Below, piece by piece: positions 14,701-29,700 of a stretch of 64,000 bases of DNA. The notes beneath the pieces are model-generated. The model was not told the origin of the DNA and did no database searches. It was given only the letters and a program-made list of their open reading frames with translations. Numbering within the stretch: the stretch's first letter is position 1; each line of letters begins with the position of its first letter. The stretch is from Phoronis australis (taxonomy: Eukaryota > Phoronida > Phoronidae): contig NMRA01000136.1 of the NCBI GenBank assembly GCA_002633005.1, positions 192,859 through 256,858 of the forward strand. Direction: 5' to 3'. The position numbers and the translations under genes are program-made.

Positions 14701-17700
14701 TTCACGCCGACAGGAGGCGCATTCCAAAACGAGGCTCGCTACGATAGCTCTGTTAGCTTATCGGCATAGGTCTGTGTTTCAGACCATGTTGTTCCGCGAA
14801 CGGCTAGAAAAAATACGGACACGCAACTGTCTGCTTCACAATCTCTAAAGACATTGAGATTCGGAAGCGTTGGGTCGTTGCCGCGACGAAGAAAAATATA
14901 TCCGTGTAAAATTTATAAATGTTTTCGAAAAGTTAGATCATATTTTGTCGCATGTCGGTCAGTTGTTAAGCATATCATAGTAACGACCAGAGAATGGGCC
15001 AGCCAGGCTGTGTTTTCATGACTACGGATTTAGGGGGTTGGGCATGGCCCCCCCTAAAATTGTATCAGATCCCATTTTTAAGTTCGGGTGCGAATTGCTG
15101 ACTAGCACACGTGCGCAACGGGGAGTGAATAAACAACGCATAGGCGCTGAATGAACCCCGTTTACCGTTTTTTTTAGTCAACAGGTCCGCAAACCCAAGA
15201 ATTCAAGACCCCTGCATCCCCAGAGTNNNNNNNNNNNNNNNNNNNNNNNNNNNNNNNNNNNNNNNNNNNNNNNNNNNNNNNNNNNNNNNNNNNNNNNNNN
15301 NNNNTGAAAAATCTCTCTGAGTTCAAATCACCTGTAACCACACAGGTGACAATTTTTAAGAGCACAAAAGGCTACTTTAAATTGAGGCAGAGCCTATGAG
15401 AGCTTGCAACAGGGCGGGGGTGCTATTGATGGTGATGGGGAGGTAGATTGTTCCTGCCCTCACTCGGCGAAAAAATCGCCTCTCAGTAGGCACTGGCACC
15501 GTTCCCCTCGGATGAAAGAGGCTCCTGCAGAAACATGATAACTATGATTGCATTGTCCAGTTAACTGAAATTGAGTTCTAAAATGATGTTATGTTTTGGA
15601 CAAACGAAATCGGTGTTTTAATTTTAAAATTCAACTTGGTCCAGATTGATATTTGAAATCTAACACATGAAATAGACGTAAGAATTATTACAACCAAGAA
15701 AGCATTGATGGTCAAATAATTTTTATTTTCAATTACGAGCCTGGTTTTTTATTTTAATAAAAATATATTTAATAACATCAATTATTCTTTCAGACCAATG
15801 ACAAATCAACTGTTAGTCCCAGTGAGTGCATAGGATCAGGCTATGCTTGATGTTATTTGATCAACAAATTAAACCAGATGTGACTAATTGCACATGACAG
15901 ACACCACTGTCAAATATGTCTTCAACTCGTCAACAATACGAGCAGATGACCTGGTCTGCGTTGAAAGTATTTTGATCAACAATTTACAAGAAAAAACGTA
16001 ACCCTGCATTCAGCATAATACCTAATCCGTAACACTACGATCGCCGCAATTTGGTCATATTTACTTTTCATGTTTCGAACCTAGTTTTCCAAAAAATAAT
16101 TAAACCCTTTCATCAGACAACTTTTTGGTGCCTTAACTTGTTCTCTAATGTAATTTTCTACGTCTCTGTGGTTAATTGTGGACACATCATTAAAATTTAA
16201 TATCCAGGTTGGACTCAAAAGACCGGCTATTTAACTCACGCAATGTCTACTTTCGCTTTGTTTATCGCAGTGAGCCTCGCTTTGGGTCTTAATTGCCGCC
16301 GCGTGAATAGGGTCTATGGGTTGGTAAGTTGGGGGTAGTTCAGGTTCTGTAATGTGTTGACCTCTTCGATTTATTACAGAGCGATTGAAATGGAGCCCAT
16401 GTTACTGGACGCCTATTGGCACCGTCACCTGATATATCTGCTGCAAGGCAACAACCAGCAGGCACTGGAGGATGTCAACTTTCTACTCAAGCACAATCGT
16501 ATGCACAGTGGAGCTTATAGATCAAGGTAAGGCTGGGTCACCTCAAATTATGAGCTCTTCTAAGTCAAACTACAGGGTGTTTCAAAAGGCTGTCTAATTA
16601 ACTCATTTAGTTCATGGAAATGTAAATACAGTACACACCAAAAGTATTCTTATAAAATTACCCTGAATTTACTGTCATGACAGCTGAGCACATGTGGAAT
16701 TCACCATGACAGAGAAATGGTATTTTGTCCGATTACTTTTGGCATACACTGTAGGCCTCCTATTTTGTCTGATTACTTTTGGCATACACTGTAGGCCTCC
16801 TATCCTCTTTATAACATGTATACATTTTACAAGTCAACATACAACAATTATAAATTGAAAATATAATGTAAGCAACAATTCTGGTTTCCTGTGAATCCAT
16901 AATATAACAGATCTGTTTTCTACTTAAATAATTGCACTGTTGTTTAATAAGTATTCAAATTTTTAACATCATAACTTTATAAAACTGTCTTCAGTTCTAT
17001 CTGCAGTAAATGGACGATGTCTTATTTTGCTGTCAAGCGAGCAAATGAGTAAAAAATGAGTTCTGCTTTCTCTAATTTTGAAATCACGTGATGGACAATG
17101 TCGCAGGAAATATTGCAATGTGGTTTATGGTAAACAATTTCCTGATGCATTTAGCAATTATTATAAGACAGTATTTTTGTACAAGTCCTTTTATTTTCTT
17201 GAAGAGCTGAGATCTACAAAGCCCAAGGTGATATAACCATGACGATAATTAACTACACCCAGGCCATTAAAATTAACCCGAAAGATCATGAGGCTTATTT
17301 TTGTCGAGCAGAGATGTATGAGAAGGTAAGACCATTTGCAACATGTTTTAAGTAATTTCAACCTGAAGGAGCTTGTAAATTTGACAAATTAGCAAGAAAA
17401 TGCATGCTGTTTTGCCCAGGTTTGGGTTATCTGTCAAACAAAAGTACATCATGGGTTGGCAATAGAGGACGCCATGTAGTCTTAGGATGTGGTGAGACAG
17501 CTGATCAACAATGATAAAGTTGGTTCCTAGAAGATTCATTTTTATGCTCAAACAAAAAATTGTGCCTGTGGCTGTATAGTCAGCATTCTGGTCAACCATC
17601 ATTACCTTTGCTTGTCCAATGATTTTCTCAAAATCCTGGTGACAGATCATAACGAAGCATGGTACGGAGTTTTGTAGCATGATTGCGCTGGCACCAGTCT

Positions 17701-20700
17701 ATTTGTCAGATATCTGACAATAAACTGTCTGTCAATTTTTAGTTTTTGTCTTTTTGATTTTTTGTCAAATTGGCTTGAAAGATTTTTGATGGACATTGAA
17801 AAAGAGGTGTATGGCTGTGATTAGTCTAATATGAAGAGTTGCTTCACAAAACAAGATTTTTGTTGGAAAGAAATAGTGTGGTTTAGAACATGCCTCACTT
17901 TAGGATATATCAGGTTTTGCTGAAAAAGGATCAAAGTACGGAGTGACTCTGCTAATCAATTGTAATATGGTGGTTCTAAATTTTTTTATGTGTCCGGTGT
18001 CTCATTTTGTGACGAAACTCTTCAATGATACTGATATTGAAGTTGAAACTGGTCTGCTGGATTACCTTTCTTTGGTTTCCTAGATCAGTGGTACTAATGA
18101 ACACCCCTAGAAGTATACCGTTTGTGGTCCAGTTGTCTGTGCATTTCAATGCTGTGCATTGCTCTTGTTTAAGTTTACAATTCACCTGCAAGTTAAGAAG
18201 TATTCAGATAGATTGGTGTAAGATACACTTGTGATATTTCAGCGAAATGAAATGTTGCTAGCCATGGAAGACTACGCCATTGCTACACGCCTGGCTCCAC
18301 ATAAGACCGAAGCCATAATGAGGCATGCGTTGTACTACTTCAAAAATGAGTGAGTATTTAGTAGTTTTGTTCATTTGAAAGAGATTTAAGGCGTTAAAAT
18401 GTTTCTAAGAAATAGGCTTTGACAAATGACCAGGAATTATTGTGAAGGAAAGTTTGTGGTGCCTAGACGTTGTCAATCTGGTCTTGTTTTGCCAAAATTG
18501 TGACTAATATTGTAAAGAAAAGTAGTTGAAGTGATGTTGACTGTCCAGAATGTAAGTTGAAAACAGCTTACTGAAGCAAAGATAAAAATTGCTCAGAAAC
18601 TTGTAATCGGACTCAACAAAAACAGCTAAGGTGGAAATCCAAAGTCTGCGAATAACTGACATCAAATTATGGTAATGCTTTGCCCTTAAATTAGCCAAAT
18701 TTTCTGATAGAAGTAATTTTGACATGGTTAGAATTCATAAATACCGTGTTGTCAGATGCTTTCTCTACCTTGAAATGTTTAAGAAACTGGCAAGCTTCGA
18801 TCAATGATTTCTCCGAGCTCCTGAAGATAGAGCCACTGAATGCACCTGCTCGGATGTACCGAGGTCGCGCGTACTCTAAGCTCAACCAGTGGAACAGCGC
18901 TGTTGAAGATCTATCAGCAGCCATTCATCTCGACCCGAAAAACAGCCAGGCTCTGTATTACAGGGGTTGTATACTTAGAAAGTAAGTGTCAACTACAGGC
19001 CTTGAAGCAATTATCCTAATTTTGGAATTGATTATGTATCTATTGGGTATGTGGCTGGAGATCCGACAGATACCCCTCCACCTACTTTTTGTTTTCACCA
19101 CATTAAGACCCTACAATTGAATTCTGGAAGTGTTATTCCTTATATAACTCCTTTTGGTGAAAACGTAACTATCTTAATACAGATTTATAGGCTATTCCGT
19201 AGGTCAAAAGTGTGGACCCCAGCATAAGACTTTTTTACTCAGATGGTCCTATTCAGTGACACATCATGGCAGTGCCCCATTGGACTTACAAGCAGTTTCT
19301 GGCGAGATTCATTATTTTGCTGGGACACTTAAACAGTACCTTAGATTGCTCTTAGCCCTGATAAACATGGCGAGATCAAAGGTAATGGACCAGGGTCAAA
19401 AACTCTGGACTCTACTCGAAAGTTGAGCGCAAGCTTAAATCTACCTAAAAGTTAAAGCTTTTGTATTCAGAAATGATGTGACCATCATATTTTTTGCATT
19501 CAGTCAACAGTGAGTTTTCAATGCAGGTGTCACCCCAAGAAGGCATTGCAAGACTTCAGTATATCCATCCTGTTGGATGATAGTGAGGCTAACTATTCAG
19601 CTCTGTTACACAGAGGGATACTGTACAATGCTATTGGAAAGTAAGTGATTCTGTCAATGTCAATGAGTTGTTTGGTTTACTGTGACTGTGAGTTATACTG
19701 GTGACATTTTGGTCACGTGAATGATAGAAATTTAAAACAAGTGTTATATTAATATTTGAGCTATTTTTATCTAGCATCAGGTAGTTTTGATATATTGAAA
19801 TGTGTATTGTGAAGAAGGACCTGTCTCTCCACCTGAACATATGTTGTTTGTTGATTGACAGAAAAAGCCTATTCTGAGATTATCTTATCATGGATTGAAA
19901 GACGATAGATCTTGTCTTACTGATAAACTCGGTTTTGCTAATTGATGCAACCAAGTCTTTGAAACATTTACAGCGAGTTTTTACAAGTCCTTTAATGTTT
20001 ACTTCCCTGAGAAAGTGTCAACTAATTCTTTCACTCAGGCAATTTTGGTTGTGTTAAAAAATAATTGTAATGTGGTTTTGATTCCAAAGATTCAAGTGGA
20101 GCCCACCTGAAATAAAAACTACAGCTAGCATTTTTTTAGTCATCTGCTTGGAATTTTTAACTTTTAGTTTGCAATGTTGAGTCGAGTACCTTTTTAACAT
20201 GAATGCTTGCTCTTTGACAGTCGTCACATCAGTTTACTGATGAATTAACTTTTGAAATTTTTTTGCAGACCAGAAGACGCCATTCCAGACTTTGAAGCAG
20301 TCCTCAAACTTAGCAATGATATTGCCCTGGCGCATGTTAATCTGGGGCTCATTTACATGACGAAAATGGAAAACTATCAGAAGTAAGCACCAGGTTCTGT
20401 TTTCTTGGAAGATCTCATTACATTGTGACCATTATTTGGTACAAAAATTGTTGTGACATTTATTTATTTATCTCATATAATCTCGTGACTCTGTCAGCCC
20501 AAACGCATTCTCAGAATGTCGGCTACTGATCTAAAATTTTGACAAAATGGGCTTGGGGACGTGAAGAAACATGACACTGTCTATGGGGTTCTTTCTCAAA
20601 ACAAGTGTTTCTAACGTTTATTCTTTTGTTATTCAATTTTTGTCCATTGATACAAAATTCTTGAAACTTTGTTGAGAACTGCCTTTGTGTGACAGGACCT

Positions 20701-23700
20701 TTAATCATGAGTTGTCCTACAGGTGTTGAATGGACATAAAATTGATAAGAAATTAACTATTGGCTACAAGGTAAAACAATACTTCTGCTGGTGGTATGTT
20801 TTTCTGTATATATTTCAGAATTATATTCACTGACATGTTATTGTTATCACTAGGTTTTGTAACACTTTCATACAAACTGTTTTACTCCCACAACACACTT
20901 GTGTAAATAACACAGCCTACTTAATTTCCAGAGCTATCAAGAAGTTCAGTAATGCAATCAAAGTAGACCCAACTTACGTGAGAGCTTACGTATGCAGGGC
21001 TGAAGCATATCATAGGATTCATGATGTGAGTAGTGCAGCTGTAGTATCATCTGTACTTTATCTGATATCTTGTCCTGGGTAGTACTACATTGTCACGCCT
21101 TTAGACCCATGGACTTATACCCGAAATAATGCCTTTTATGGCGGCTTTTTTTACCCAAGTGGTTCGCATATTGGTGCATGCACCTAAGTTTGGCATATAA
21201 GCCCTGGTATTGTCTCCTACATAGGCCCATGTATAAATTGGTATACAGACACACCCATTTTGACTACCGCTGTGCCTCCTAATGGCAATTTTTTTACATT
21301 TGCCTCTGTATCTTTGTAGTTCCTTGGCGTATATTCAAGAAATTTGTAGTAGTTTTGTATATTATGCCACACCTTTAAGCCCATGTGCCTTATATTCAAA
21401 ATAATGCCTTTTTTCATGGCCTGTTTTACTCAAGTGATTTGCATATTGACACATGTGCCTAAGCTTCGTGTATAAACGCAGTTCTGCACAGTCGCCCATG
21501 AGCCTAATGGTTCGGCATTGCCGTATGGTTTGCAAGCTTTTTAGCATAGTTAAACATCGTGTAGCAATGCAGCTAGATTCTTGGTTATGCTGACTTGAAA
21601 ATTTTTTATTTTTGGTAAAACGTATGACAATAATCATGATAATGGAAGCAATTATGATAGTAATAAATAGCCCTTGCTACAGTGGGATGACAGAAAAAAT
21701 AGAAACTTTGTAAATAGATTCATAAAAAGATCATTGAAACCACAATAAACCTTTGTTGTCTGTGAAAAAACAACTGATATTTCATGCCACTTACCATTAT
21801 AAAATGAAGGTCTCATCTTATTCTTTACTTAGATTTTAAATGATTTCTAAGCTTTAGACGAACTAACGTTCTATTATTGCTTCTGATCAGGTTCATTAAG
21901 TTTGCTTGACAAGGCAAGTTAGTTTCAGGTGCCAAAACAGTATGGCTATCAAGAGAATTCCTGGTATTTTATTGCAATTAATTTCACTTCTAACAAAGAA
22001 TGAGAATGCGATGATATTACTTTGGAAGGGAAATGTGCCTTTGAAGCAAGTTGATTCTGATACCGAAACGTGTAGCTTTAACTGTTCATTACCTTTGACA
22101 GCGTATACCAAGCTTTTGGTAATTTTAAAGAACTGTTATTTTCCTCTTTTGGTTTTAAGCATTAGCTTAAAGTGTAAGCTTTTCTACAAGAATTTTGATG
22201 ATATACAAGTGTTTGTCTTTTTTATTTCCAGCCCAAAAATGCTTTGCTAGATTTTACTCGAGCAATTCACATTCGTCCTGACATCCCCCATTATTATATG
22301 TACAGGGTGAGTTGAAAGTTTGTTTACAGCTTGTGTTTGGATTTGTGCAGGTGGTAACTTGTTGAAATTTATTTGCTATCCCAATGGTTATAATGAAATG
22401 AATTTGTCAAAGAGTGTTTGTTGTGTAAAATCCATGGAAAGTGGAGAAGATTTTAAGAGGTGAATTGACATTGTTTGTATATTGGTCAAAGGTTAGAGAT
22501 TCCTCAGTGCTCAGTGAAAACTGTTGTTGGAAGGTTCAGAAAATTATTATAAGTTTGTTGGAACTGAAGTTAAATTATAGCATACTTTTAATGGTGAAAT
22601 TTTACTGAGTAGATACAACATAGTGAGAATAACACAGTTACTTAACTTATTTCTTGAATAATTTTTTCTTGTAAAATCACAAATTTCCACTGACATCCTC
22701 TAACATTAATTATGTATCCGTTCAGGGTCAGATGGTGCTAGAGTTAGGAAACCTTGAGCTGGCAGCGTTCTGCGTACGTCACGCCTCAGAGTTCAACGTG
22801 GGCATTGCAGCCAGCCCCACACAGGTGGCTGTTGTGCAGTCTTTCCTGAAGAATTATAACAAGGTAATGAACGCCTTTTATCACTATTCCTCCCTCTAAA
22901 TATACAAACTTCCTGTGATTGCATCTATACTGTGATGATGAACTGTATGCTTTATTTTAATGCTTAAAAATTTCAATTGATGCATCCATCCTGTATCAGA
23001 ATACTCTCAGAAAACTGTCCATGTCCAGTATTTCCTTTAATTTCATTAGATATTTTGCAAGAGCATAGAACATGATATCTGAATTTTAAAATAACAATGA
23101 CCAAAAGGCTGTGTCTGCCAATTCACTCACATAAGCCGACATCAGTGGCCGATGAATAATATGTGGCACATGTAGTCCTGGGTCTGAATTGGAGCCTTCA
23201 AAATTCACTCCATATTCAATTGTAAGGGGTATGATTTAGCATTGTGAATATGGAGACAATGTGAAATTTTTACAACTCTAGATCTTTTTTCTTTAGGCCA
23301 TCAGTGCTCTCCAGGCAGCCACACGCTCAAAGCCTATTCCGTCGCTGTTTGTCCTGCTAGGAAAGACTGAGATGAAGGCGAAAATGTATAAAGAGGCTGC
23401 AGAAAGCTTTGAGAAAGCTTTAAATATACTGGTAGGTCTTCAGATTAAATGGCCTGTTTGAGATCTGCTCAATTGATATTTGTTGTCTGTTTGGTAAGCT
23501 AATTCAGTGCTTGTGCATTATGATTGTCTGCAGGTTGAACCTGTTCTATTGACAGGGTATCTGTTACCTACATTTACCAACTCCCCCCCCCCCCTANTCA
23601 TCTTTTGTACAGGCTAATTCAGTTTGAAAATATTTTTATCTCAATAATAACCAACTTGGCTAGAAGATGTTTATTGATTGTCTATGACTGGTCACTTGAG

Positions 23701-26700
23701 AGGCATGTTTGCCATTTGTCTTGAAATCTAGCTCTCATGTGCAGCTTAGCTGTTTTCTGTAACAAGAGGTAAAAAACAACGCTAACCGTGTTGTTAATGA
23801 GTGATAGCACAGTATTTGTATCCTTGGTTACGTACAAAAATATTGTGGAATTCATTTTCTCAACGCTACCGAGAGTGGGATTCATATCTTCACAGCAAGA
23901 AGACAAAATGTTGTAGAGTTGACTAGACCAACACACTGAACAATCATGTACTGGATCACATGCTGGTGTTTTTTTTGTAATAAGTACTATGGAATTGCCC
24001 AGTTGTGCTCAGCGAGTGACATTTATTATGACTAGCTGCTTGTGAATGTGGCCAGCTATTTGAGTCTAGAAAATTGCTATGGGTTTGTTTACCTTGATTT
24101 GTGTCACCTGTTGTACGTTTGTTTAGCTTTGTTTCATGTGCTTATATGGCATGCAGTGCTGTACTTTTTGTAATCATGTCATAAAATTCTAGGAACCAAA
24201 AAGTCAGGTAAGATAAGTGAACCTAGCTATTCTATCAACCTTTCTATCAAAGGACAGATGTGAATTCTTTTGCTTTAAATATGGAAGCATATCCCATTGA
24301 TATTGTGTAAGAAATGATCTGTGGAAACATAGAAAAGGAAATGTTCTGCAATGTTGCTGCTTATTTTTTTTCTTTTCCTGAACTACTACGTTCTTTCTTG
24401 GCATTTATTGTGAGATTGCTTCAGGGTGTACCCCTTTATTCCCTGCCTTTTTTCGTTTTTTCAAGCATCTACGGTAAAAATTCTTTAACAATTGCTAAAA
24501 TTGCCACATTTCGATTTTTCAGAGGCTTACCAAACTGTTACTAATGGTCAAAACTTCAAATACTGTTTCACCATACAAACTAAGCTAAAAACAAACTAAG
24601 TATAAATTCCTGAAAAATAATTTTTATGGAAATTTGAAAAAACGAAATAAAACCAGTCCACCATATTGTGTCTCAAACTGAAGAACTTTTACCGCATTGT
24701 TCTTGAAGTCCATTTATCTTTTAGTTTGTGAGACTGTGTTACGGTGTTGTTTAGACACACCTTTTGCTTGGCTGTGGCTTTTAGACATTGTCTGCTGTTT
24801 CTACATTGCAGAGACCAAAGATTGCTAAAACTGTCATTTTGGTAAATGGTTCTTTTCCAGCGTTCTTTGGCATTTATCATTTTGTCTTTGGAAACTTGGC
24901 TTCTTGGTTGTCTTCTCTTTAGTTTTGTTTGTTTTTCTTGCTTTGCAGCTTAGATATTGCAAGCGATATCAGAGATTTTGACTATTCAAATAAACTGAAA
25001 TGTTTATGGTGCTGATAAAAATGTGCTTTTAATTTTTGAAAATATATCCTGTTCTGAAATATAAAATTATACTAATTGACTTTGACTGTTGGTACTGCAT
25101 TTTTGTCAAAGTAGTGCAACACAGATTCTTGCCTTGTTACTGGGATTGAACAGAACTGTTTTGCAAAGAAGATGATTTTTTACTTTTGTCAGGAATTAAT
25201 TCACTTGCTGTGCTTGTGAACACTGAACTCATTCAAATGTTGTTATTCTAGAAACCCTGGCAAGCTATGCAAGTATGGCCTAAAGAGGCCGCTGAGGTCA
25301 ACTATATGATTGGACTGTGCTACATGGAGCTACGGAACTACTTGGGAGCCCACGATGCCTTCAACAACGCTGTCAGAATTGACTCTAGTCATGCCGAGGT
25401 AAATATTTGTGAATTTGAAGGTCAGGATTACGGTAAAAATTCTTCAATTTGGGATAAAAAATTGTTAAAATTACCATATTTCTATTTTTCAGATGCTTAA
25501 CCATATTGTAACAGTTCTAAATGCTCAAAATTTCATCAAATGTTGTTTGGTAATACCTACTCGATACAAACCATGCTAAGAGCAAAGCAAAATGAATTGT
25601 CCTGGAATTTTTCGGGAAATTTGACAAATATTGCATCTGTCTGCCATGTTATGTACCAAACTGTAGAATGTTTTACCATACTAGGAGTCTGTTTGCCCAC
25701 ATTTTCTTCTCATTTGCTGTTTGCAAATTATGAAATAAACCTTGTTTAACTGGACTCATTTTCCATACCAAGGCAGCAGGAATTATAGGAGACCTATAAA
25801 GGGGCTAAAGCTGTCCAAGTTTGGAAGTTCACTCTGACCATTTTAAACATCAGCATTTGACATTTTTTTTACTTGTCAACCCCTTGGGTGATCTGTCTGG
25901 GAGAAATTGATTTTTATTAAAATATGAAATTGCTTTTGATATTTTGGGGCATTAAGTTTGAACTTGTAGTTTAGACAGTGAATTAGATAAAAATGTCCCT
26001 TTAAGTGGGTTTCGTAAGGTTATAAAAGCTGTCAAGATCTACTCCAATAAAGGTGACATGAGTAACCAGCTGAGTCAAAATGACGATGTCAACATTTAAT
26101 CTTTGTTGCAATACAGAAGGAAGTGAGTTACAGGCAGATTTTATGCCATTTTTCTGTGATCTATTTTTGCTTTTTTCTCTTTGGAGTCAGTAGTTCTTGG
26201 ATTGTGAAAGATTGAAGGCGTAGACAAAACCCATTTTCGTTCAAACTTAATAGCAGTTAAGCTGCATTGTACTCAATCATTTTATTGTTTTTTAACAGGC
26301 TTACTACCAGAGGGGAATGGCGCGATTGAGACTAAAGAATGCTAAAGGAATTCTGGATCTTAATAAAGCATTGGCCATCAACCCGAAAATATTTCAGGTA
26401 TAGTATAGTGTAGTATAGTGTAGTATAGCATAGTGTAGCGTACTTTGTATCTATTTGTTGTTTTGGGGACATGATAGTAATTGATTGCCTCCACATCAAT
26501 GGAAAAATCTTAAATTATTGATCCTTCAGTGCAACTTGTTTTGTTTTTCAAAATTGGTTCGCTTTTTCTGTGGTGCTAAATTTTCAAGCCTGTTGAAGAC
26601 TTTTTCAAACACAATTATAATCATAAATCAAATCATTCCGTCTAATTGCATCATTTTGTTAATTTGTTCCAGGCGTATCTTAGCCGTGCCACATTTTATG

Positions 26701-29700
26701 GTATGCATGGTCGTTATTCAAAAGCCATCATGAACTGTAATGAAGCTCTGAAGCTGCAGCCAAAGAGCGTGCGGGCCTATCTGTACCGTGGCGCCCTCAA
26801 GTACCATATTAAGGCATACACTCTGGCCATTAAAGACTTGAGCAAGGCTACAGAGATAGACTGTCAGTGTGCATTAGCCTATTTCAACAGGGCAGTGTGT
26901 CAACACGACAGTGGAAACTTCAATAAGGTTAATGATTATGGGTAACTTATGGTAAAAAATCTGTGAGACAGTGAGGAATTAATTATTTTACTCAAGGTTG
27001 GAGTTTGTAGCTATATTGTCCATCCCAAATTCAAGAATTTTGTATTTTTATTGGCAGCTATTTCCAGGGATTTCATCTCAAACTTTGTTGATGCAAAAGA
27101 CAGTGTCTGATATTTCAGAAGCACCTTGCCAAATTGTGCTTGTCTTAATCTTCAGAATCAAGAAAATAAAATTTTGGCTTGAATTTCAGTGTCTCAAATT
27201 TTGGAGACTGTCCCAAACTGGAAACTTTATGCCGTAAATGCTGCTCGAATATTTTGTTGGAAACACTGCCATGCGAGAAATGAATACATTATGTATAGTG
27301 CCTGTACGGTGTGCATGCAAATTTTATTTTTGACATTGGTTTGAATCTATTAGTGTTTTTGCGAGGTTTGTAATCGTCACTTTTTGACAACAGCAAATTA
27401 CCGATTTTGATTTTGTGAATCTGTTGTGACGACTTTCTCCTACAAATACAATGATCATTAAAAATAGTTGTTATTATTATCATATAATAAGTCTTGAGGG
27501 TGCATTCAGTGTGGCAAAGCTATCAAAAAGTTATCTGCCAAACAAGTTCATTCAACTCCTCCATTGTACAGTATAAGCAAGTCTTGTTTTTGGTTTATTG
27601 TTTACTTTTAGTTTCAAAGAATTGTAAGGTCAGAGGTCAACCTTTAATCGTCAACCTATATATCCAAGGATATGTATGTTGACAACAGCTTTTTAGCTGA
27701 TGCTCATTTTCATTCATCCAGTATAGGTGAGAGTTATATTTACCACATCATGATTCTTTCTTAGGCTCTCCAGGATTACGGAATCGTGCTCATGCTGGGT
27801 GACGACCTCATGCTGAAGGTTCTCATCAACAGGGGGCTCCTTTATTACGAGCGACGTGACTTTCAGAATGCTCTCTATGACTTTTCTATGGCTGCCAAAG
27901 TAGATTCCCTTGACCCTCGGATACATCACACGCTGGGACTCTGTTATCACAAGTGAGATTATTAATGATAAGATTTCTATAATACTGTGTATTGTACTGT
28001 ACAAGGTTAAAGTATCGGACAAAAATGTGTAGTAACTATTATCATAGCTAAATTCTGGCTATGGAATGGCTTATATCCACCTTACTAACTTTCACGTTCA
28101 TTTGTTTTCATTCTTGGATGGGAGGAAGTCAACCCAGATTATCAATTTAGCTTCCACCCAGTCATCATGTCTGGGAACTCTGGGTCATTTTATATGAATA
28201 CTTTTGGTGTGTTCTATATGTTAGTGTGTGTCAGCACATATTACGATATTTGCTGTATCCTTAAGGTTGTTAAAGTGATCTCTAAGTAATTGTTATGGAT
28301 GAAGAGACAGTGTTGTCTGGTGGGGCAAGTGCCTGCTTCCTTTACTCAAGGTCATGAGTTCAAGTCCCACTGAGACACACTGCTTGACCCTTGAGTCAGG
28401 TTTCTAGGTCCCCGGCTCGGTTTTAATATGTTTACAATATAATAGTCGGATGTAACGTGCCCGAAGTTTGAGAACCTGTTTATTTCACTGAATAATCACA
28501 GGAAGAGATAACCATCTCTTCCTGATAGTGGGCATCAATGTGGTTCTCAAAATACGGGCACATTATATCCAACTATTGCCTGTTAATAAAGCATAAAAAT
28601 GCTTCCAGATGATTAGAGCAATGGAGCCACCTGAGTGACCTGCGCATGTACAATGTGTACCAGACCACCTGCAATTATTGTTTAAACTGTTGTGGAATCA
28701 TTACATGTATATATATATATGGCTGCATGATATTATTCTTTATTCCACAGACTGGGCAAGTTGCAGAAAGCAGTCGAGACATTCACCGTGTCTATCAAAA
28801 GGAATCGGTCATTTCTAGAGGCATATCTGGCTCGAGGGAATGTGTTCATGGACTACGGTCACCTACAGGGGCTCTACCTTGCCAGGTGAGAAGGCGAGGA
28901 GGTGTCCTTCAGTCTCAGTTTTAGTAGCACGGGGGTAACAATGTTTGTGGCAAAATTTCTTCAAATTAAAACACAATATGACATTTTTAGCAATATAATG
29001 AGTATTTGAAAAATGAAAAAAATTACAATTTTGGCAATTATTTATGCTTGAATTTAGGGAAAATTTACCTATTAATTGTACTATTTAGCGTAAAATCCGA
29101 TGACATAAATGTTATACAGTTAGTGTTATTGTGTTTTACTCTATGCACAGGTTCACCTAATGACTGTTCCTTTGTTTATTTGCAGACATGACTACGAGCG
29201 TGCCCTACACATCTCCCCAACATTCCTCCCCGCCCGTATTAATCTTGCTTACAGCCTGCAGGTGGAGGGCAAATTCCAGCAAGCTTGGAACCAGTTCACT
29301 ATGGCTCTGACTATTAATGAGAGTAAGATACTGTTTTATTTAAACTCACTAAAATCTGAGCCTACTACGATTTTATCCAAATAAGGTATCAACCATACCA
29401 CAGAACTTGAGATGTTGTGGCTTATCGGTCATAATGTAAAATGGCAGTTATACAGTGCTAAGGAATTCAAGGACTATTATCACCGATTTGACGAGGCTTG
29501 TCTATCAAGAGTGCTAAAAAGTTAAAGCAAACATCTTGATTCAATACTTAGGCAATTCTTGTTTTACACTTGGCTCATGAATTTTGACCATCCTGAGTAG
29601 CTAGGTGATCTGGCTACCTGGGATGGTCTGTTGCGACAAACTTGCATTATGTATGCATCGTAATTGGTGCAAGTTTTATTTTGTGTAAATTTTATCCATG

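Noticed and set aside
17348-17680. 110-residue minus-strand open frame in a TTC6 intron
   Set aside because: No domain, no splice support and no resemblance to a known protein; length is within chance expectation for 64 kb.
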